Counted from the first letter of the stretch, positions 8,352 to 17,879 are shown. The stretch: DNA of 64,000 nt from JABDMH01 sp965223215 (GCA_965223215.1 CBDCVZ010000010.1:806001-870000), one strand, 5' to 3'. Notes: generated by a model not told the origin, from the sequence alone. Numbers and translations are program-made.

Positions 8352-8900
8352 TTAGTCTTTGAGGAGTAATCGAATTTGGTCACTCAATAAATCCATCGGA
8401 TCGGTGCTACGCTGCATCTGGGCCAAAAGCTCAGCACCTTTTAATGCCATAAAGAACCTGTTAGCACGTGTATCCGGAGCGGATATCTTCCTTTTCGTTA
8501 AAAATTTTTGAATCAAGGAAATGGCCTGATCATATTGATCTCGGCAAATTCGAACCAAGGGAGGATGAGACTCTCCCAACTCCATGGCACAAAGGGCCAA
8601 AGGATCTGCTTCCAAAAAGTTTGACGCAATCAATTGGTTGGTGCGCATGGAAATGATGGCACGAAGGCCTTTCGCAGCACTTTTTTTCTTCAAACAGGAC
8701 TTGTACGCTGTGAGTAATTGCTGTCCATAGTAAGCGAGAGATTCTCCGACCAGCCCCTCCTTGCCAGTGGGAAAGTGGTGATAAAGCGATCCTTTAGGTA
8801 CACTTGTCCCCACCAGGATCTCACGGATCCCGGTGCCATAATATCCCTTGCGTTGCAAAGTCAAGGCTGTAAATGCCACTAATCTTTCGCGTGTTGTCAT
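8352..8900 (-). CDS. TetR family transcriptional regulator
   Basis: A 182-residue repressor. The N-terminal HTH (residues 1-50) shows FTALTLQRKGYYGTGIREIL, then VPKGSLYHHFPTGKEGLV, the hallmark of TetR proteins. The C-terminal ligand domain resembles the LmrA/YxaF subgroup. I chose the ATG at 8900 because upstream in-frame codons would run through a palindromic operator at 8904-8917, which lies 3 nt before this start and predicts autorepression. The ligand is unknown. The convergent dehydrogenase is not an obvious target; the lipoprotein gene at 9001 shares the intergenic region and could be one. Confidence 0.88.
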   Translation of the reverse strand: MTTRERLVAFTALTLQRKGYYGTGIREILVGTSVPKGSLYHHFPTGKEGLVGESLAYYGQQLLTAYKSCLKKKSAAKGLRAIISMRTNQLIASNFLEADPLALCAMELGESHPPLVRICRDQYDQAISLIQKFLTKRKISAPDTRANRFFMALKGAELLAQMQRSTDPMDLLSDQIRLLLKD

Positions 8901-8903
8901 AAT

Positions 8904-8917
8904 AGACCGTTCGGTCT
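8904..8917. promoter_or_regulatory. Palindromic operator, probable TetR site
   Basis: AGACCG-TT-CGGTCT is a perfect 6-bp inverted repeat around a 2-bp centre, located 3 bp upstream of the TetR gene start. AGACC...GGTCT palindromes are typical operators of this TetR subgroup. The position would block transcription of the regulator itself, and the site also lies 84 bp upstream of the divergent lipoprotein start at 9001. Confidence 0.7.
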
Positions 8918-9000
8918 TAAAAGATACAAATTTAGTAATGGATGCCCGAATGAGACAACTATGCTTGTACGACAACCGTTATACCTCAAATTAGACAATT

Positions 9001-9453
9001 ATGAGTGCGTTTCGTCAGGTAACTAAGATGTTAATATTTAGTGTATGGGTGCTTGGTTTGCTCACCCACCTAGGCTGTAAGAAGGATGATGATAATGGTC
9101 TGGATAATCTGATTGGCGCATGGACTGCCGATGGTGGTTCGGTAGTCGCCTCAGTGGCAGGCATGGAGATTTTCAGCGGGGATCTGACATCCACCGGATC
9201 TTTCACTTTCAATGCAGACAGTACGGGATCAGTAGATCTCAGGTTGATGTTTGACAGCAGTGAGTCAACTTTGAGCGGCTCCTTTAATTGGGTGCGTAAT
9301 GGTGATGTAATCACCCTCAACCAGAACACTTCCAATGAGACGAAGTTTACTAGAGTAAAAAACGAAAAGAACCTGCAAGAATTGGCCTTTACTCAAAATG
9401 ACGCCACCCAAAATGCCACCGTTGATTATGTACTTAGATTAAGGAGGCAGTGA
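9001..9453 (+). CDS. Lipocalin-like lipoprotein
   Basis: A 150-residue protein with a lipobox (LLTHLGC), so it is expected to be lipid-anchored. After a KKDDDN linker the repeats LIGAWTADGGS, GSFTFNADSTGSV, GSFNWVRNGDVITL and FTRVKNEKNLQEL are arranged as in the small lipocalin-like/DUF5004-type lipoproteins of Bacteroidota, built from an up-and-down beta barrel. Ligand unknown. It is divergent from the TetR gene and shares its operator region. Confidence 0.75.
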   Translation: MSAFRQVTKMLIFSVWVLGLLTHLGCKKDDDNGLDNLIGAWTADGGSVVASVAGMEIFSGDLTSTGSFTFNADSTGSVDLRLMFDSSESTLSGSFNWVRNGDVITLNQNTSNETKFTRVKNEKNLQELAFTQNDATQNATVDYVLRLRRQ

Positions 9454-9492
9454 CATCGACCGTGGAGTGTTTGAGTGTCGTGTGGGATTCAG

Positions 9493-10926
9493 TTATTCCT
9501 TCTCCTCCCCTTTTTCTTCTGGGCCTATCATGGTCTCAAAATACTCATACAGCTGCTCCACATTTAGATCCTTGGTAAGGATCTTTTTGTCTTCATCCAA
9601 AACAAATAATTTCGGTGTTCGACGCACATTGTAAAGGGTACGGACGAAGGACTTCCCACCCATCATATCGGAAGCATTGATCAAATGACCGATTTCACGC
9701 TCATCCACAAACTCCCAACATTTGGGTTCATCGGCCAAGACTTTGGTACAGACGGAGAAAACGGTAACGCCCTTATCCTGATAATCGGTCTGAAATTTTC
9801 CGATTTCAGGCATGGTTTCTTTACAGTGGTTGCAGTCGTGCGCCCAAAAAATCAGCACGGTAAAAGGAGATTTGATGTCCGACAATTTGATGTTGGCACT
9901 GTCTCGAAGCTGTAAGGTAAAGTCAGGGGCGGTTTTTCCAATCAGAGTAGGTTTGGCGGTGCGGGCATTTCCGATGATTTTGGCCAATTGTGTTTCGTCG
10001 ACCCAGGGTGCTTTGCCTTGTGCATAATATTTATCGACTAAATGCACATAAACGGCATCCATTCCTACGATTTTACTCGCCGCAAAATCATTGAGAAATT
10101 TGATCAGAAAAGTTCGATAGGCATCTTCTGCCGGTTCCAATTTTTCCAGGAGGTAATCGATGGATGCATTGATTGAATCCGGATGCTTTGGTGTCAGTTT
10201 GTCCAGGTAGTAGTTTACGCGATCGTACATGGTATTTTGCGGGCACCGGATTAAACGATCATCTCCCAAATTGACATGGTCAAAATAGTGTTTCTTGACA
10301 TAGAGGTATTGCTGGTTCTGAATCTCTTCTGGTGTACCCTCGAAATCTGGTATCTCAACCCGAAAACCACTGCGAATTAAGGCACTGGTGAGCATCTCCG
10401 GATTGGACTGCACCAGCTCCTGCTGATACGCTTCTACCTCCTTATTCAACTGATCCAGGGCCACCTTGGCAGCCAATTTGTCCTGTTCATCCGCTGCGGT
10501 CTCTTGCAAATTCCTGAGTGAATCGGCAACCTGACGCAAATTTGAGATATAACGCAAATTCGTGTAAAACAAGGTGTTATCAGGTGAGTCATCAAAAGTG
10601 ATGGTCTTCTCCAGGTTGCCGTGTTCTCCAGTCATCTTAAAGTTGGGATGGGATTCATTGACGACAATCTGAAAATACTTGTTGTCTGGTGGCATCACCA
10701 CTAAGTAGACCCCCGGCTTCAATGTATCTGATCCGGTAAAGACAAAATTCCCATCCACTACCCTACTGGTGTCGATCAGGTACTGCTTGTCTGCAAAATA
10801 GTAGCCCAGGAAGATAGAGTCTTGGTCGTAGCCCGTCAGTGTACCTTCAATGTGATATTGTGGCTGGGCCAGCATCGTTGAGCTCATCGCGAGCAAGGCA
10901 AAAATGAAAGTCAGCTTTTGTGTCAT
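9493..10926 (-). CDS. TlpA-like thiol-disulfide oxidoreductase with DUF4369-type N-terminus
   Basis: A 477-residue exported protein. Start at 10926 gives the signal peptide ending SSTMLAQ. The N-terminal domain (about 20-120, YHIEGTLTGYDQDSIFLGYY) is the DUF4369-type beta domain, followed by a helical linker of about 200 residues. The C-terminal thioredoxin fold (about 340-477) contains TAPDFTL and the active-site pair C365-N-H-C368 in WAHDCNHCK, plus a cis-proline loop (RRTPKLFV). Members of this group reduce periplasmic disulfides or act in cytochrome and folding pathways. A decayed copy of part of this gene lies at 7150-7236. Confidence 0.85.
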   Translation of the reverse strand: MTQKLTFIFALLAMSSTMLAQPQYHIEGTLTGYDQDSIFLGYYFADKQYLIDTSRVVDGNFVFTGSDTLKPGVYLVVMPPDNKYFQIVVNESHPNFKMTGEHGNLEKTITFDDSPDNTLFYTNLRYISNLRQVADSLRNLQETAADEQDKLAAKVALDQLNKEVEAYQQELVQSNPEMLTSALIRSGFRVEIPDFEGTPEEIQNQQYLYVKKHYFDHVNLGDDRLIRCPQNTMYDRVNYYLDKLTPKHPDSINASIDYLLEKLEPAEDAYRTFLIKFLNDFAASKIVGMDAVYVHLVDKYYAQGKAPWVDETQLAKIIGNARTAKPTLIGKTAPDFTLQLRDSANIKLSDIKSPFTVLIFWAHDCNHCKETMPEIGKFQTDYQDKGVTVFSVCTKVLADEPKCWEFVDEREIGHLINASDMMGGKSFVRTLYNVRRTPKLFVLDEDKKILTKDLNVEQLYEYFETMIGPEEKGEEKE

Positions 10927-11035
10927 AACATATTTTGATGCCGAAAAAAACGGTATGGATCCGGGGATCAGAACCACAACGATGTATTAACTGCATAGGT
11001 TCAATTTTTATTGATCGTCCCAGATAGAAATTTGA

Positions 11036-11977
11036 TCAATCTTTTCTGGTTCGAGGGGCCGCCAGCAGATACAGTACAGCCATGCGAATGGCCACGCCGT
11101 TTTCGACCTGATCAAGAATGATGGCCTGATCAGAATCGGCCACCTCACTGGTCAATTCCACTCCCCGGTTGATCGGGCCTGGATGTAATATGAGCACCTC
11201 TGATTTCAATTGGGACAAAAGAGACCCATTGATGCCAAAATATTGGGTGTATTCTCTGATGGAGGGGAAGTATTTGGCATCTTGTCGTTCCAGCTGAATC
11301 CTCAACACATTGGCCACATCACTCCATTCCAATGCTTCCTTGATGTCATAAGATACTCTCACACCAAGCGATTCTATGTGCTTGGGAATTAGGGTAGGTG
11401 GACCACAGACCATGACCTCCGCTCCCAACCTTTTCAAGCAAAAGATGTTACTGAGAGCTACGCGCGAGTGCAATATATCCCCAACGATGAGCACGCGGAG
11501 TCCCTTAAATGAGTTGAAATGTTCGCGAATGGAATAGGCATCCAGTAAGGCCTGCGTTGGATGTTCGTGGGTGCCGTCACCTGCGTTTACAATATTTGCA
11601 TCGATGTGACTGGCTAAGAAGGTAGGTGCTCCCGGTGCCGGATGGCGCATGACGACCATATCTACCTTCATACTGAGGATGTTGTTAACGGTGTCGAGTA
11701 GCGTTTCTCCTTTTTTCACAGACGAAGCACTGGCCGAAAAATTTACGACATCGGCTGAAAGTCTTTTTTCAGCGAGTTCAAAAGAAATGCGTGTGCGAGT
11801 GGAATTTTCAAAAAATAAATTGGCAATGGTCACGTCTCTCAAAGAAGGCACTTTCTTAATGGGACGATTAATGACCTCTTTGAATTGATCAGCCGTCGTA
11901 AAAATCAAGTCGATATCGGCTGGAGTGATGTACTTGATGCCGAGTAGGTGCTTGGTACTTAGTTGCAATTCTGGCAT
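11036..11977 (-). CDS. pyrB: Aspartate carbamoyltransferase catalytic subunit
   Basis: A 313-residue enzyme joining carbamoyl phosphate and aspartate in the first committed step of pyrimidine synthesis. The carbamoyl phosphate motif FFENSTRTRISFE (about residues 55-67), ASSVKKGE with its active-site lysine, the MRHPAPGA loop, and LHPGPINRG near the C-terminus are all present. No regulatory PyrI gene is nearby, as in other PyrR-controlled systems. It follows pyrR by 14 nt, so the two are probably one transcript. Confidence 0.95.
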   Translation of the reverse strand: MPELQLSTKHLLGIKYITPADIDLIFTTADQFKEVINRPIKKVPSLRDVTIANLFFENSTRTRISFELAEKRLSADVVNFSASASSVKKGETLLDTVNNILSMKVDMVVMRHPAPGAPTFLASHIDANIVNAGDGTHEHPTQALLDAYSIREHFNSFKGLRVLIVGDILHSRVALSNIFCLKRLGAEVMVCGPPTLIPKHIESLGVRVSYDIKEALEWSDVANVLRIQLERQDAKYFPSIREYTQYFGINGSLLSQLKSEVLILHPGPINRGVELTSEVADSDQAIILDQVENGVAIRMAVLYLLAAPRTRKD

Positions 11978-11991
11978 TTAGTAAGCTTGAT

Positions 11992-12540
11992 TCATTTTTT
12001 CTCTGGATATAATAAGACGCGGTCATGTCCAGATGATTCTTTCCATTCAACTTTGACGTAAGCTTCATCAAGGGCATCGACCGTTAAACCAATGTAATCG
12101 CCGGCGATGGGAAGATGACGGTTAAACCGTCGATCAATGAGCGCTAAAAGCTCCACGTTTGCAGGTCTCCCATAGTGTTGAAGGGCCGTCAAGGCAGCCT
12201 GGATCGTGCGCCCTGTGTAGAGCACGTCATCGATCAAAATCACCTTTTGGTTATTCACCAAAAAGTCCATTTCAACAGCACTGGCTTCCAAAGGCTTATC
12301 TCTAATACGATAGTCATCTCGATAAAAGGTAATGTCTAACTTACCATATTTGAATTGAGGCTGCTTCACAATCTTGCGCAACCTTTCGGTGATGCGATCC
12401 GAGAGGAAAACACCACGGGGCTGAATACCGATGATACAGGTATTGGAAAAGTCATTGTACCGCTCAATGAGCTGATGACAAAGCCGATCAAGGGTCAGGC
12501 TAAATCTTGCATCTTCGATGATAATTCTTCCTTTCGACAT
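11992..12540 (-). CDS. pyrR: PyrR regulator / uracil phosphoribosyltransferase
   Basis: A 182-residue type I phosphoribosyltransferase. The PRPP loop is VILIDDVLYTGRTIQAAL and GIQPRGVFL precedes it, both typical of PyrR. The ATG at 12540 is preferred because the frame upstream has no homology. In other bacteria PyrR binds pyr leader RNA to cause attenuation when UMP is high. I could not identify a clear antiterminator/terminator pair upstream of the gene, so whether it regulates RNA here or acts only as a UPRTase is unknown. It precedes pyrB by 14 nt. Confidence 0.92.
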   Translation of the reverse strand: MSKGRIIIEDARFSLTLDRLCHQLIERYNDFSNTCIIGIQPRGVFLSDRITERLRKIVKQPQFKYGKLDITFYRDDYRIRDKPLEASAVEMDFLVNNQKVILIDDVLYTGRTIQAALTALQHYGRPANVELLALIDRRFNRHLPIAGDYIGLTVDALDEAYVKVEWKESSGHDRVLLYPEKK

Positions 12541-12745
12541 AGATCGGGAGGTAAAGATATGCAATTGCTGGTGGCAGCCAAAGCTCATGTCCACTCAATT
12601 ATTTGCTGCGTGAGCCGTGCGCAGGATGGGTAGGAAAAATCCTCAAGTTGACATGGCTTCGGAAAAGATTTCCGTAGTGATTAAACCTTTCACCATCCAG
12701 GGAGTCAATAGACTGTAATTTTTCACACACCTAAAATTTAGAACA

Positions 12746-13612
12746 ATGAAGAAGCAAGCATTTTTTCTCACAACCCTGATGTTTTTGGTGGTTTTATTAA
12801 CCTCATGTGACAAAGACAGCGAAATTCAACCCATTGCAGATTATGAATCTGTAGCTGATCTGGATGAGCTCGCCTACGCACAACACCTCGCCACCGATAT
12901 AGAAGAGACGGCTGACGAAGCCAGCCTCGCACCTCCACCTCCAGGTCAAGAACGCCTACGCGATTGTGCGGAAATTTCCAGCACTGCCGAAAAAGGTGTT
13001 TTTCCTAACACCATCACTGTCGATTTTGGCACCGGATGCACGGGCAAAAACGGAAAAGTAAGAAAGGGTAAGGTAATCATCACGCTCTCTGATTCGCTGC
13101 ACAATGAAGGTGCTACCCGTTCTGTATCATTCGAAGACTATTTTGTCGATGACGTTGAAATCACAGGATCAAAGTCATGGGAGAATCTAGGGATCAGTGA
13201 GGACGGATTAATTACCATCCATAAAACCGCTGACATGATGATGAATTTTCCCGACGGCACAAGTTCACAGTGGTCAACGGATCGTACGATCACAAAAAGC
13301 ACACAGTTTGTAAAGTACCGCAAAGCTGGCAAGGTCAAAAAGAAAATTATTAGATTTTTGGGAACGGTCAGCGTAGCGGGAGAAACCTCGGGCACCAATC
13401 GAGCTGGAGAAAGTTTTAGTGCCATCATTACTGAATCATTGGTCAAATCGGAAAACTGTATTTGGTTTGGCAGCGGTGAAGTTGAATTGACGAAAGGCGA
13501 AGCCACGCGTACCCTTAATTACGGAGATGGCGATTGTGATCGCATAGCTACCGTAACGCTGAACGATGGCTCGACCAAAGAAATTAAAATAAAACCGTTT
13601 TTTAAAAGATAG
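12746..13612 (+). CDS. Lipoprotein of unknown function
   Basis: A 288-residue lipoprotein with lipobox VVLLTSC. A short acidic segment and a PPPPG stretch (about residues 58-70) link the anchor to a beta-rich domain with repeats such as TITVDFGTGCTGKNGKVRKG and ATRTLNYGDGDCDRIATVTL. Paired cysteines suggest disulfides. Similar 'fgtGCtg.nGk.rkGki' proteins are frequent in Bacteroidota but have no assigned function. A strong intrinsic terminator follows at 13654. Confidence 0.78.
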   Translation: MKKQAFFLTTLMFLVVLLTSCDKDSEIQPIADYESVADLDELAYAQHLATDIEETADEASLAPPPPGQERLRDCAEISSTAEKGVFPNTITVDFGTGCTGKNGKVRKGKVIITLSDSLHNEGATRSVSFEDYFVDDVEITGSKSWENLGISEDGLITIHKTADMMMNFPDGTSSQWSTDRTITKSTQFVKYRKAGKVKKKIIRFLGTVSVAGETSGTNRAGESFSAIITESLVKSENCIWFGSGEVELTKGEATRTLNYGDGDCDRIATVTLNDGSTKEIKIKPFFKR

Positions 13613-13653
13613 AGCTATAAGGCAGTTGATCGCTTTATTAGGGTTTCAATCTA

Positions 13654-13691
13654 GTCTCCAGTTCGCAAGAGAACTGGAGACATTTTTTTTT
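13654..13691 (+). terminator. Rho-independent terminator
   Basis: An 11-bp perfect stem (GTCTCCAGTTC at 13654-13664 with GAACTGGAGAC at 13671-13681) with a 6-nt loop is followed by a nine-T run. It ends the lipoprotein transcript 42 nt after the stop codon. Confidence 0.93.
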
Positions 13692-13831
13692 GTTGGTTAA
13701 TCAAATGGAAATAATCTAGAGCAATGGCCTTAATAAGGGATCAGCGATGAGAAAATATTATTAATCCATCTACCAACAATTAATTCAATGCACCAAAAAA
13801 TTGAGGGCGTTAAGTTTGTTATATTTCGAGC

Positions 13832-14248
13832 ATGAAAAAGATGATGCTGCTTTTAACCATACTTGGGTCGCTTCATTCTGTTCGGGCGCAAGAGATACTA
13901 GGGAGTTGGCAAAATGATTTGGGATCGATCCTGGTCATAGATTCCATATCGCAACAAGGAATCTTATCGGGAGAATACCGGTCTTCGTCTGGGGTTGATG
14001 GACGGGTATTTCCAATGCAGGGCTGGTTAAACTCTAGTGAGCAATCTGCCAGCACTGCGATCACATTTTCGGTGCATTGGGGCGATTATGGCAGCATCAC
14101 CAGCTGGAGTGGCTATATCGATTCTGACTCTTCCGGACGATACATCAAGACCCTATGGCATTTGGTGAGACCAGGCGAAAAAGAGCCCTGGGAGCGGATT
14201 ATTACCAATGCATCTACTTTCCGACCGGATCCCTCTTTTCGCAAATAG
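13832..14248 (+). CDS. Secreted avidin-family biotin-binding protein
   Basis: A 138-residue precursor with signal peptide (ending SVRAQ) and a single avidin-fold domain. By alignment with streptavidin nearly all biotin contacts are present: N28 and S32 in SWQNDLGS, Y49 and S51 in GEYRS, W83 in SVHW, S88, T90 and W92 in SITSWSG, W109 in TLWHL, and W120 in EPWERI, the tryptophan that reaches into the neighbouring subunit. The aspartate that binds the ureido nitrogen (D128 in streptavidin) is replaced by S128 in NASTF. The mature protein has no cysteines. Residues shown are from sequence; tight biotin binding is inferred. Neighbours are unrelated to biotin. Confidence 0.88.
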   Translation: MKKMMLLLTILGSLHSVRAQEILGSWQNDLGSILVIDSISQQGILSGEYRSSSGVDGRVFPMQGWLNSSEQSASTAITFSVHWGDYGSITSWSGYIDSDSSGRYIKTLWHLVRPGEKEPWERIITNASTFRPDPSFRK

Positions 14249-14347
14249 AGCAACTAAACACTTCATGCAGCCCGATGGATTTGAAATCGCAGCCAGAAAA
14301 TTTTACGCGCTCTCTAATCTGCCCTGAGATCGCAACAGATTGCCGAC

Positions 14348-16018
14348 TTAATTTCTCTGCTTCTTCTTCCACGAATCGCGCAGACCAGTCGTGCGATTGA
14401 AAACCAATTTCTGGTGTGTGGTATCGGGGTCGACCACAAAATATCCTTCACGCAAAAATTGAAAATATTGGCCGGGTTTTGCAGAAAGCAAGGAAGGTTC
14501 CAATTTTGGATGGGCAGGAATGGTCAACGAATCCGGATTAATAAATTCTGTGAAATCTCGATCTGAATCTGCCAAGGGATCGGGATGTGTGAACAATTGA
14601 TCATACAGCCGAATTTCAGCTTCGATAGCATGTGGCACCGAAACCCAATGGAGGGTACCTTTTGCCTTTACACCCGAAGTATCTGATCCACTTTTACTGT
14701 CTGGATAATAGGTGCAATGTATTTCGGAAATCCGTCCATCTGCACCCTTTTTGTAGTCATGGCAGTGAATAATAAAAGCATGCTTGAGTCGTACGGTACG
14801 GTCGGGTCCTAAGCGAAAATATTTTTTGGGTGGATCTTCCATAAAATCTTTTCTATCAATCCATAATTCTTTGCTAAAGGGAAGCATGCGACTGCCATGC
14901 GAATCATCTTCGGGATTGTCTTCAGCGGGCAAATCTTCAAACTGGCCATCGGGATAGTTGTCAATAATTAATTTAACGGGATCTAAAACAACCATCACTC
15001 GATTCGCGATCTTATTAAGATCTTCACGCACACAAAACTCCAAGAGTGAAAATTCAATAAGATTATTGCGCTTTGCGATACCTACTCGGTCGCAAAATTG
15101 TCGAATTGCAGTGGGGGTGTAGCCCCGGCGACGCAGACCCGAAATGGTACTCATGCGGGGATCATCCCATCCGGCCACATGCCCTTCTTCAACCAGGCGT
15201 AGCAAGCGTCGTTTACTTGTAATCATATACTCAACCTGCAGCCGGGCAAATTCAATTTGACGTGATGGAAATATCTCGAGTTTTTGAATGAACCAATCAT
15301 ACAGGGGTCGATGATTTTCAAATTCGAGGGTGCAAAGCGAATAAGTGATCTCCTCGAGTGAATCGGATTGGCCATGGGCAAAATCATACATGGGATAGAT
15401 GCACCAGTCGTCACCCGTACGGTGATGATGCGCATGTTTAATTCGGTACAATACTGGATCTCGAAAATGCATGTTGGGTGCGGACATGTCTATTTTTGCT
15501 CGAAGTACTCGGGTACCATCCGGAAATACCCCAGCGCGCATTTGTTGAAATAGATTTAGATTTTCTTCGACGGTTCGATTACGGTAAGGGCTGGGTGAAC
15601 CCGGCTCTGTCGGAGTGCCTTTCATCTCAGCAATCTCATCTGCCGTCGAGTCATCGACAAATGCCAATCCCTTCTCGATGAGCTGGATAGCAAACGAGTA
15701 AAGGGTCTCGAAATAGTCGGACGCATAGTAGGCCTCATTATCCCATTCAAATCCCAACCACCGAATGTCTTCCATAATACTATCCACATATTCGGTGTCT
15801 TCGGTTGTTGGATTGGTATCATCAAAGCGTAAATTAACTTTGCCTTGATAGGTTTCTGCAAGACCAAAATTCAGACAAATGGATTTTGCATGTCCAATGT
15901 GCAAATAGCCATTGGGTTCGGGTGGGAAGCGTGTGTGGACCTTCCAATTTTCTTTGCTGGCTAGATCCGCTTCGATTATTTCCTCGATAAAATGTTTTTG
16001 TTTTTCTGCCTCTGCCAT
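14348..16018 (-). CDS. glnS: Glutaminyl-tRNA synthetase
   Basis: A 556-residue class I synthetase charging tRNA-Gln. The HIGH motif is in FPPEPNGYLHIGHAKS (about residues 30-45), and the KMSKS-like element is ITSKRRL followed by HVAGWDDPRMSTISGLRRRG, characteristic of GlnRS rather than GluRS. C-terminal anticodon-binding beta barrels follow. The ATG at 16018 is chosen; the frame upstream lies within the start region of argS and has no homology. It is 19 nt downstream of argS, so the two synthetases are probably cotranscribed. Confidence 0.94.
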   Translation of the reverse strand: MAEAEKQKHFIEEIIEADLASKENWKVHTRFPPEPNGYLHIGHAKSICLNFGLAETYQGKVNLRFDDTNPTTEDTEYVDSIMEDIRWLGFEWDNEAYYASDYFETLYSFAIQLIEKGLAFVDDSTADEIAEMKGTPTEPGSPSPYRNRTVEENLNLFQQMRAGVFPDGTRVLRAKIDMSAPNMHFRDPVLYRIKHAHHHRTGDDWCIYPMYDFAHGQSDSLEEITYSLCTLEFENHRPLYDWFIQKLEIFPSRQIEFARLQVEYMITSKRRLLRLVEEGHVAGWDDPRMSTISGLRRRGYTPTAIRQFCDRVGIAKRNNLIEFSLLEFCVREDLNKIANRVMVVLDPVKLIIDNYPDGQFEDLPAEDNPEDDSHGSRMLPFSKELWIDRKDFMEDPPKKYFRLGPDRTVRLKHAFIIHCHDYKKGADGRISEIHCTYYPDSKSGSDTSGVKAKGTLHWVSVPHAIEAEIRLYDQLFTHPDPLADSDRDFTEFINPDSLTIPAHPKLEPSLLSAKPGQYFQFLREGYFVVDPDTTHQKLVFNRTTGLRDSWKKKQRN

Positions 16019-16037
16019 GTCTTCCAAATATTTAAAA

Positions 16038-17879
16038 TTACATTCGTTCTGGCATTTCAATGCCGAGTAAGTCCATGCCGTGTTCGAGTACATTTGCTAC
16101 AAGACGGCTCAAATCTAACCTAAAAGCTGAGGCTCCTGATTCGGTGGCATTCAAAATTGGCAGATCATGATAAAATCGATGGTATGCCTTTGCCAAATCA
16201 TACAAATAATTGGCAATGATGGAGGGGTCGTACTCCAGTGCAGCACGCTTCACCAGTCCTGGATAGATAAAAAGTAAATTTGAGAGGATGCGTTCCTGCT
16301 CGTGAAATGCTACGTAATTCTGGCTTTCACCTGAAGAATTGGCTTTTCGAAGTATGGATTTTATTCTCACATAGGCATTTTGAACGTAAGGACCCGTTTG
16401 TCCTTGCATGTCAACACTGGCACTCGGATCAAAGGTCATTCTCTTTTTAGGATTTACCTTGAGAATAAAAAACTTCAGAGCGGCCAGCCCTATCTTACGA
16501 AAAATGTCGCTGCGTTCGGTCTCGGAATAGCCACTTAGCTCTCCTTTTTCTTTGGCAATTTTTGTGGCGGTTTCAATGACTTCCGCCATGAGATCATCCG
16601 CATCAACCACAGTTCCTTCTCTTCCCTTCATGCGGCCAGTAGGTAAATCAACCATCCCGTAAGATAAGTGGTAGAGACCATCTGTATAGGGCTGATCAAG
16701 CAATTGCAAAATTTCGAACAATACTTTAAAGTGATAATTTTGTTCATCTCCTACCACATATACCATCCGGTCAATGCCGTAATCACTAAACCTGGTCATG
16801 GCGGTCCCAATGTCTTGAGTCATATACACCGAAGTGCCATCAGCACGCAGCAGAATCTTTTCATCCATACCGGCCCCGGTCAAATCAACCCAAATAGAAT
16901 CGTCTGGCTTTTGGAAGAATTTGTTTTTCTTAACTCCGGCAAGCACCTCTTGTCGGCCCAGCTTCCATGTTTCGGATTCATAATATAATTTGTCGAATGA
17001 AACTCCGATGGCACGATAGGTTTCATCAAACCCTTCATAAACCCAGCCATTCATCATTCGCCAGAGGGCCATTACCTCTGCATCTCCTTTTTCCCACTTT
17101 TGCAGCATCTCCTTAGCGGCTGCACCAAGCTCGCTGTATTCATTAAAATATTTATTCTCATATTCCTTGAAAAAGCTGTCCTCACTTTGATCTGGCTTAA
17201 TGAATTGCTCCTTGATTTTTTGCCCCTCCTTGCTTTGTTGCCATATTTGATATTCCTGCTTCAATTCCTTTTGAAATCGTACGTAATACGACCCGACAAA
17301 ATGATCTCCTTTGGTATTGCTAGATTCAGGAGTTTCACCTCCGGCAAATTTTTCCCACGCCGTCATACTTTTACAAATCGCAATACCACGATCGTTAATC
17401 ACTTGCACTCTCACCACTTCGAATCCAGCAGCCTCCAGAATCTTTGAAGTGGACCATCCCAATAAAATATTACGCAAATGTCCAAGATGCAGCGGTTTAT
17501 TGGTATTAGGTGATGAATATTCTATCATCACTTTTTCGCCAACGGAGGGATGATTACCAAATCTCACTTCCTGTTGCAAGGTTTCTTTGACAAATAATTT
17601 CCAGAAAGTATGATCTAAAGTCAGGTTTAGGAATCCTTGAACCACATTGAAGTTGGCAATTTCCTTAATTCTGCCCGTGAGGTGCTCACCCAGCATGGCA
17701 CCAATCTCGATCGGACTCTTACGCAACAGCTTGACCAGTGGAAATACCACCACGGTAATGTCTCCTTCGTACTCCTTCTTGGTGGGACCAATGGAAAGGG
17801 TATCAGGATCAGGAACTTGACCAAATTCGCGATTGGCGAAATCAACAATTTCGGTTCTGATTTTTTCAAGCAGGTGCAT
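16038..17879 (-). CDS. argS: Arginyl-tRNA synthetase
   Basis: A 613-residue class I synthetase. It shows the N-terminal Add1 domain, the HIGH motif as NTNKPLHLGHLRNILLG (about residues 125-141), TQDIGTAMTRF, a KMSKS-equivalent GRMKGREGTVVDADDLM, and the DALR anticodon domain ending in GIEMPERM. It is slightly longer than the usual 560-590 residues, in line with Bacteroidota ArgRS. It is upstream of glnS. Confidence 0.95.
   Translation of the reverse strand: MHLLEKIRTEIVDFANREFGQVPDPDTLSIGPTKKEYEGDITVVVFPLVKLLRKSPIEIGAMLGEHLTGRIKEIANFNVVQGFLNLTLDHTFWKLFVKETLQQEVRFGNHPSVGEKVMIEYSSPNTNKPLHLGHLRNILLGWSTSKILEAAGFEVVRVQVINDRGIAICKSMTAWEKFAGGETPESSNTKGDHFVGSYYVRFQKELKQEYQIWQQSKEGQKIKEQFIKPDQSEDSFFKEYENKYFNEYSELGAAAKEMLQKWEKGDAEVMALWRMMNGWVYEGFDETYRAIGVSFDKLYYESETWKLGRQEVLAGVKKNKFFQKPDDSIWVDLTGAGMDEKILLRADGTSVYMTQDIGTAMTRFSDYGIDRMVYVVGDEQNYHFKVLFEILQLLDQPYTDGLYHLSYGMVDLPTGRMKGREGTVVDADDLMAEVIETATKIAKEKGELSGYSETERSDIFRKIGLAALKFFILKVNPKKRMTFDPSASVDMQGQTGPYVQNAYVRIKSILRKANSSGESQNYVAFHEQERILSNLLFIYPGLVKRAALEYDPSIIANYLYDLAKAYHRFYHDLPILNATESGASAFRLDLSRLVANVLEHGMDLLGIEMPERM

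Noticed and set aside
12541..12745. PyrR-responsive attenuator upstream of pyrR
   Set aside because: I could not find a convincing antiterminator/terminator pair or PyrR-binding loop.
13799..13830. TTG-N16-TATATTTC, considered as the avidin promoter
   Set aside because: The -7-like box lies only 4 nt before the start codon and its last base does not fit the TAnnTTTG consensus.
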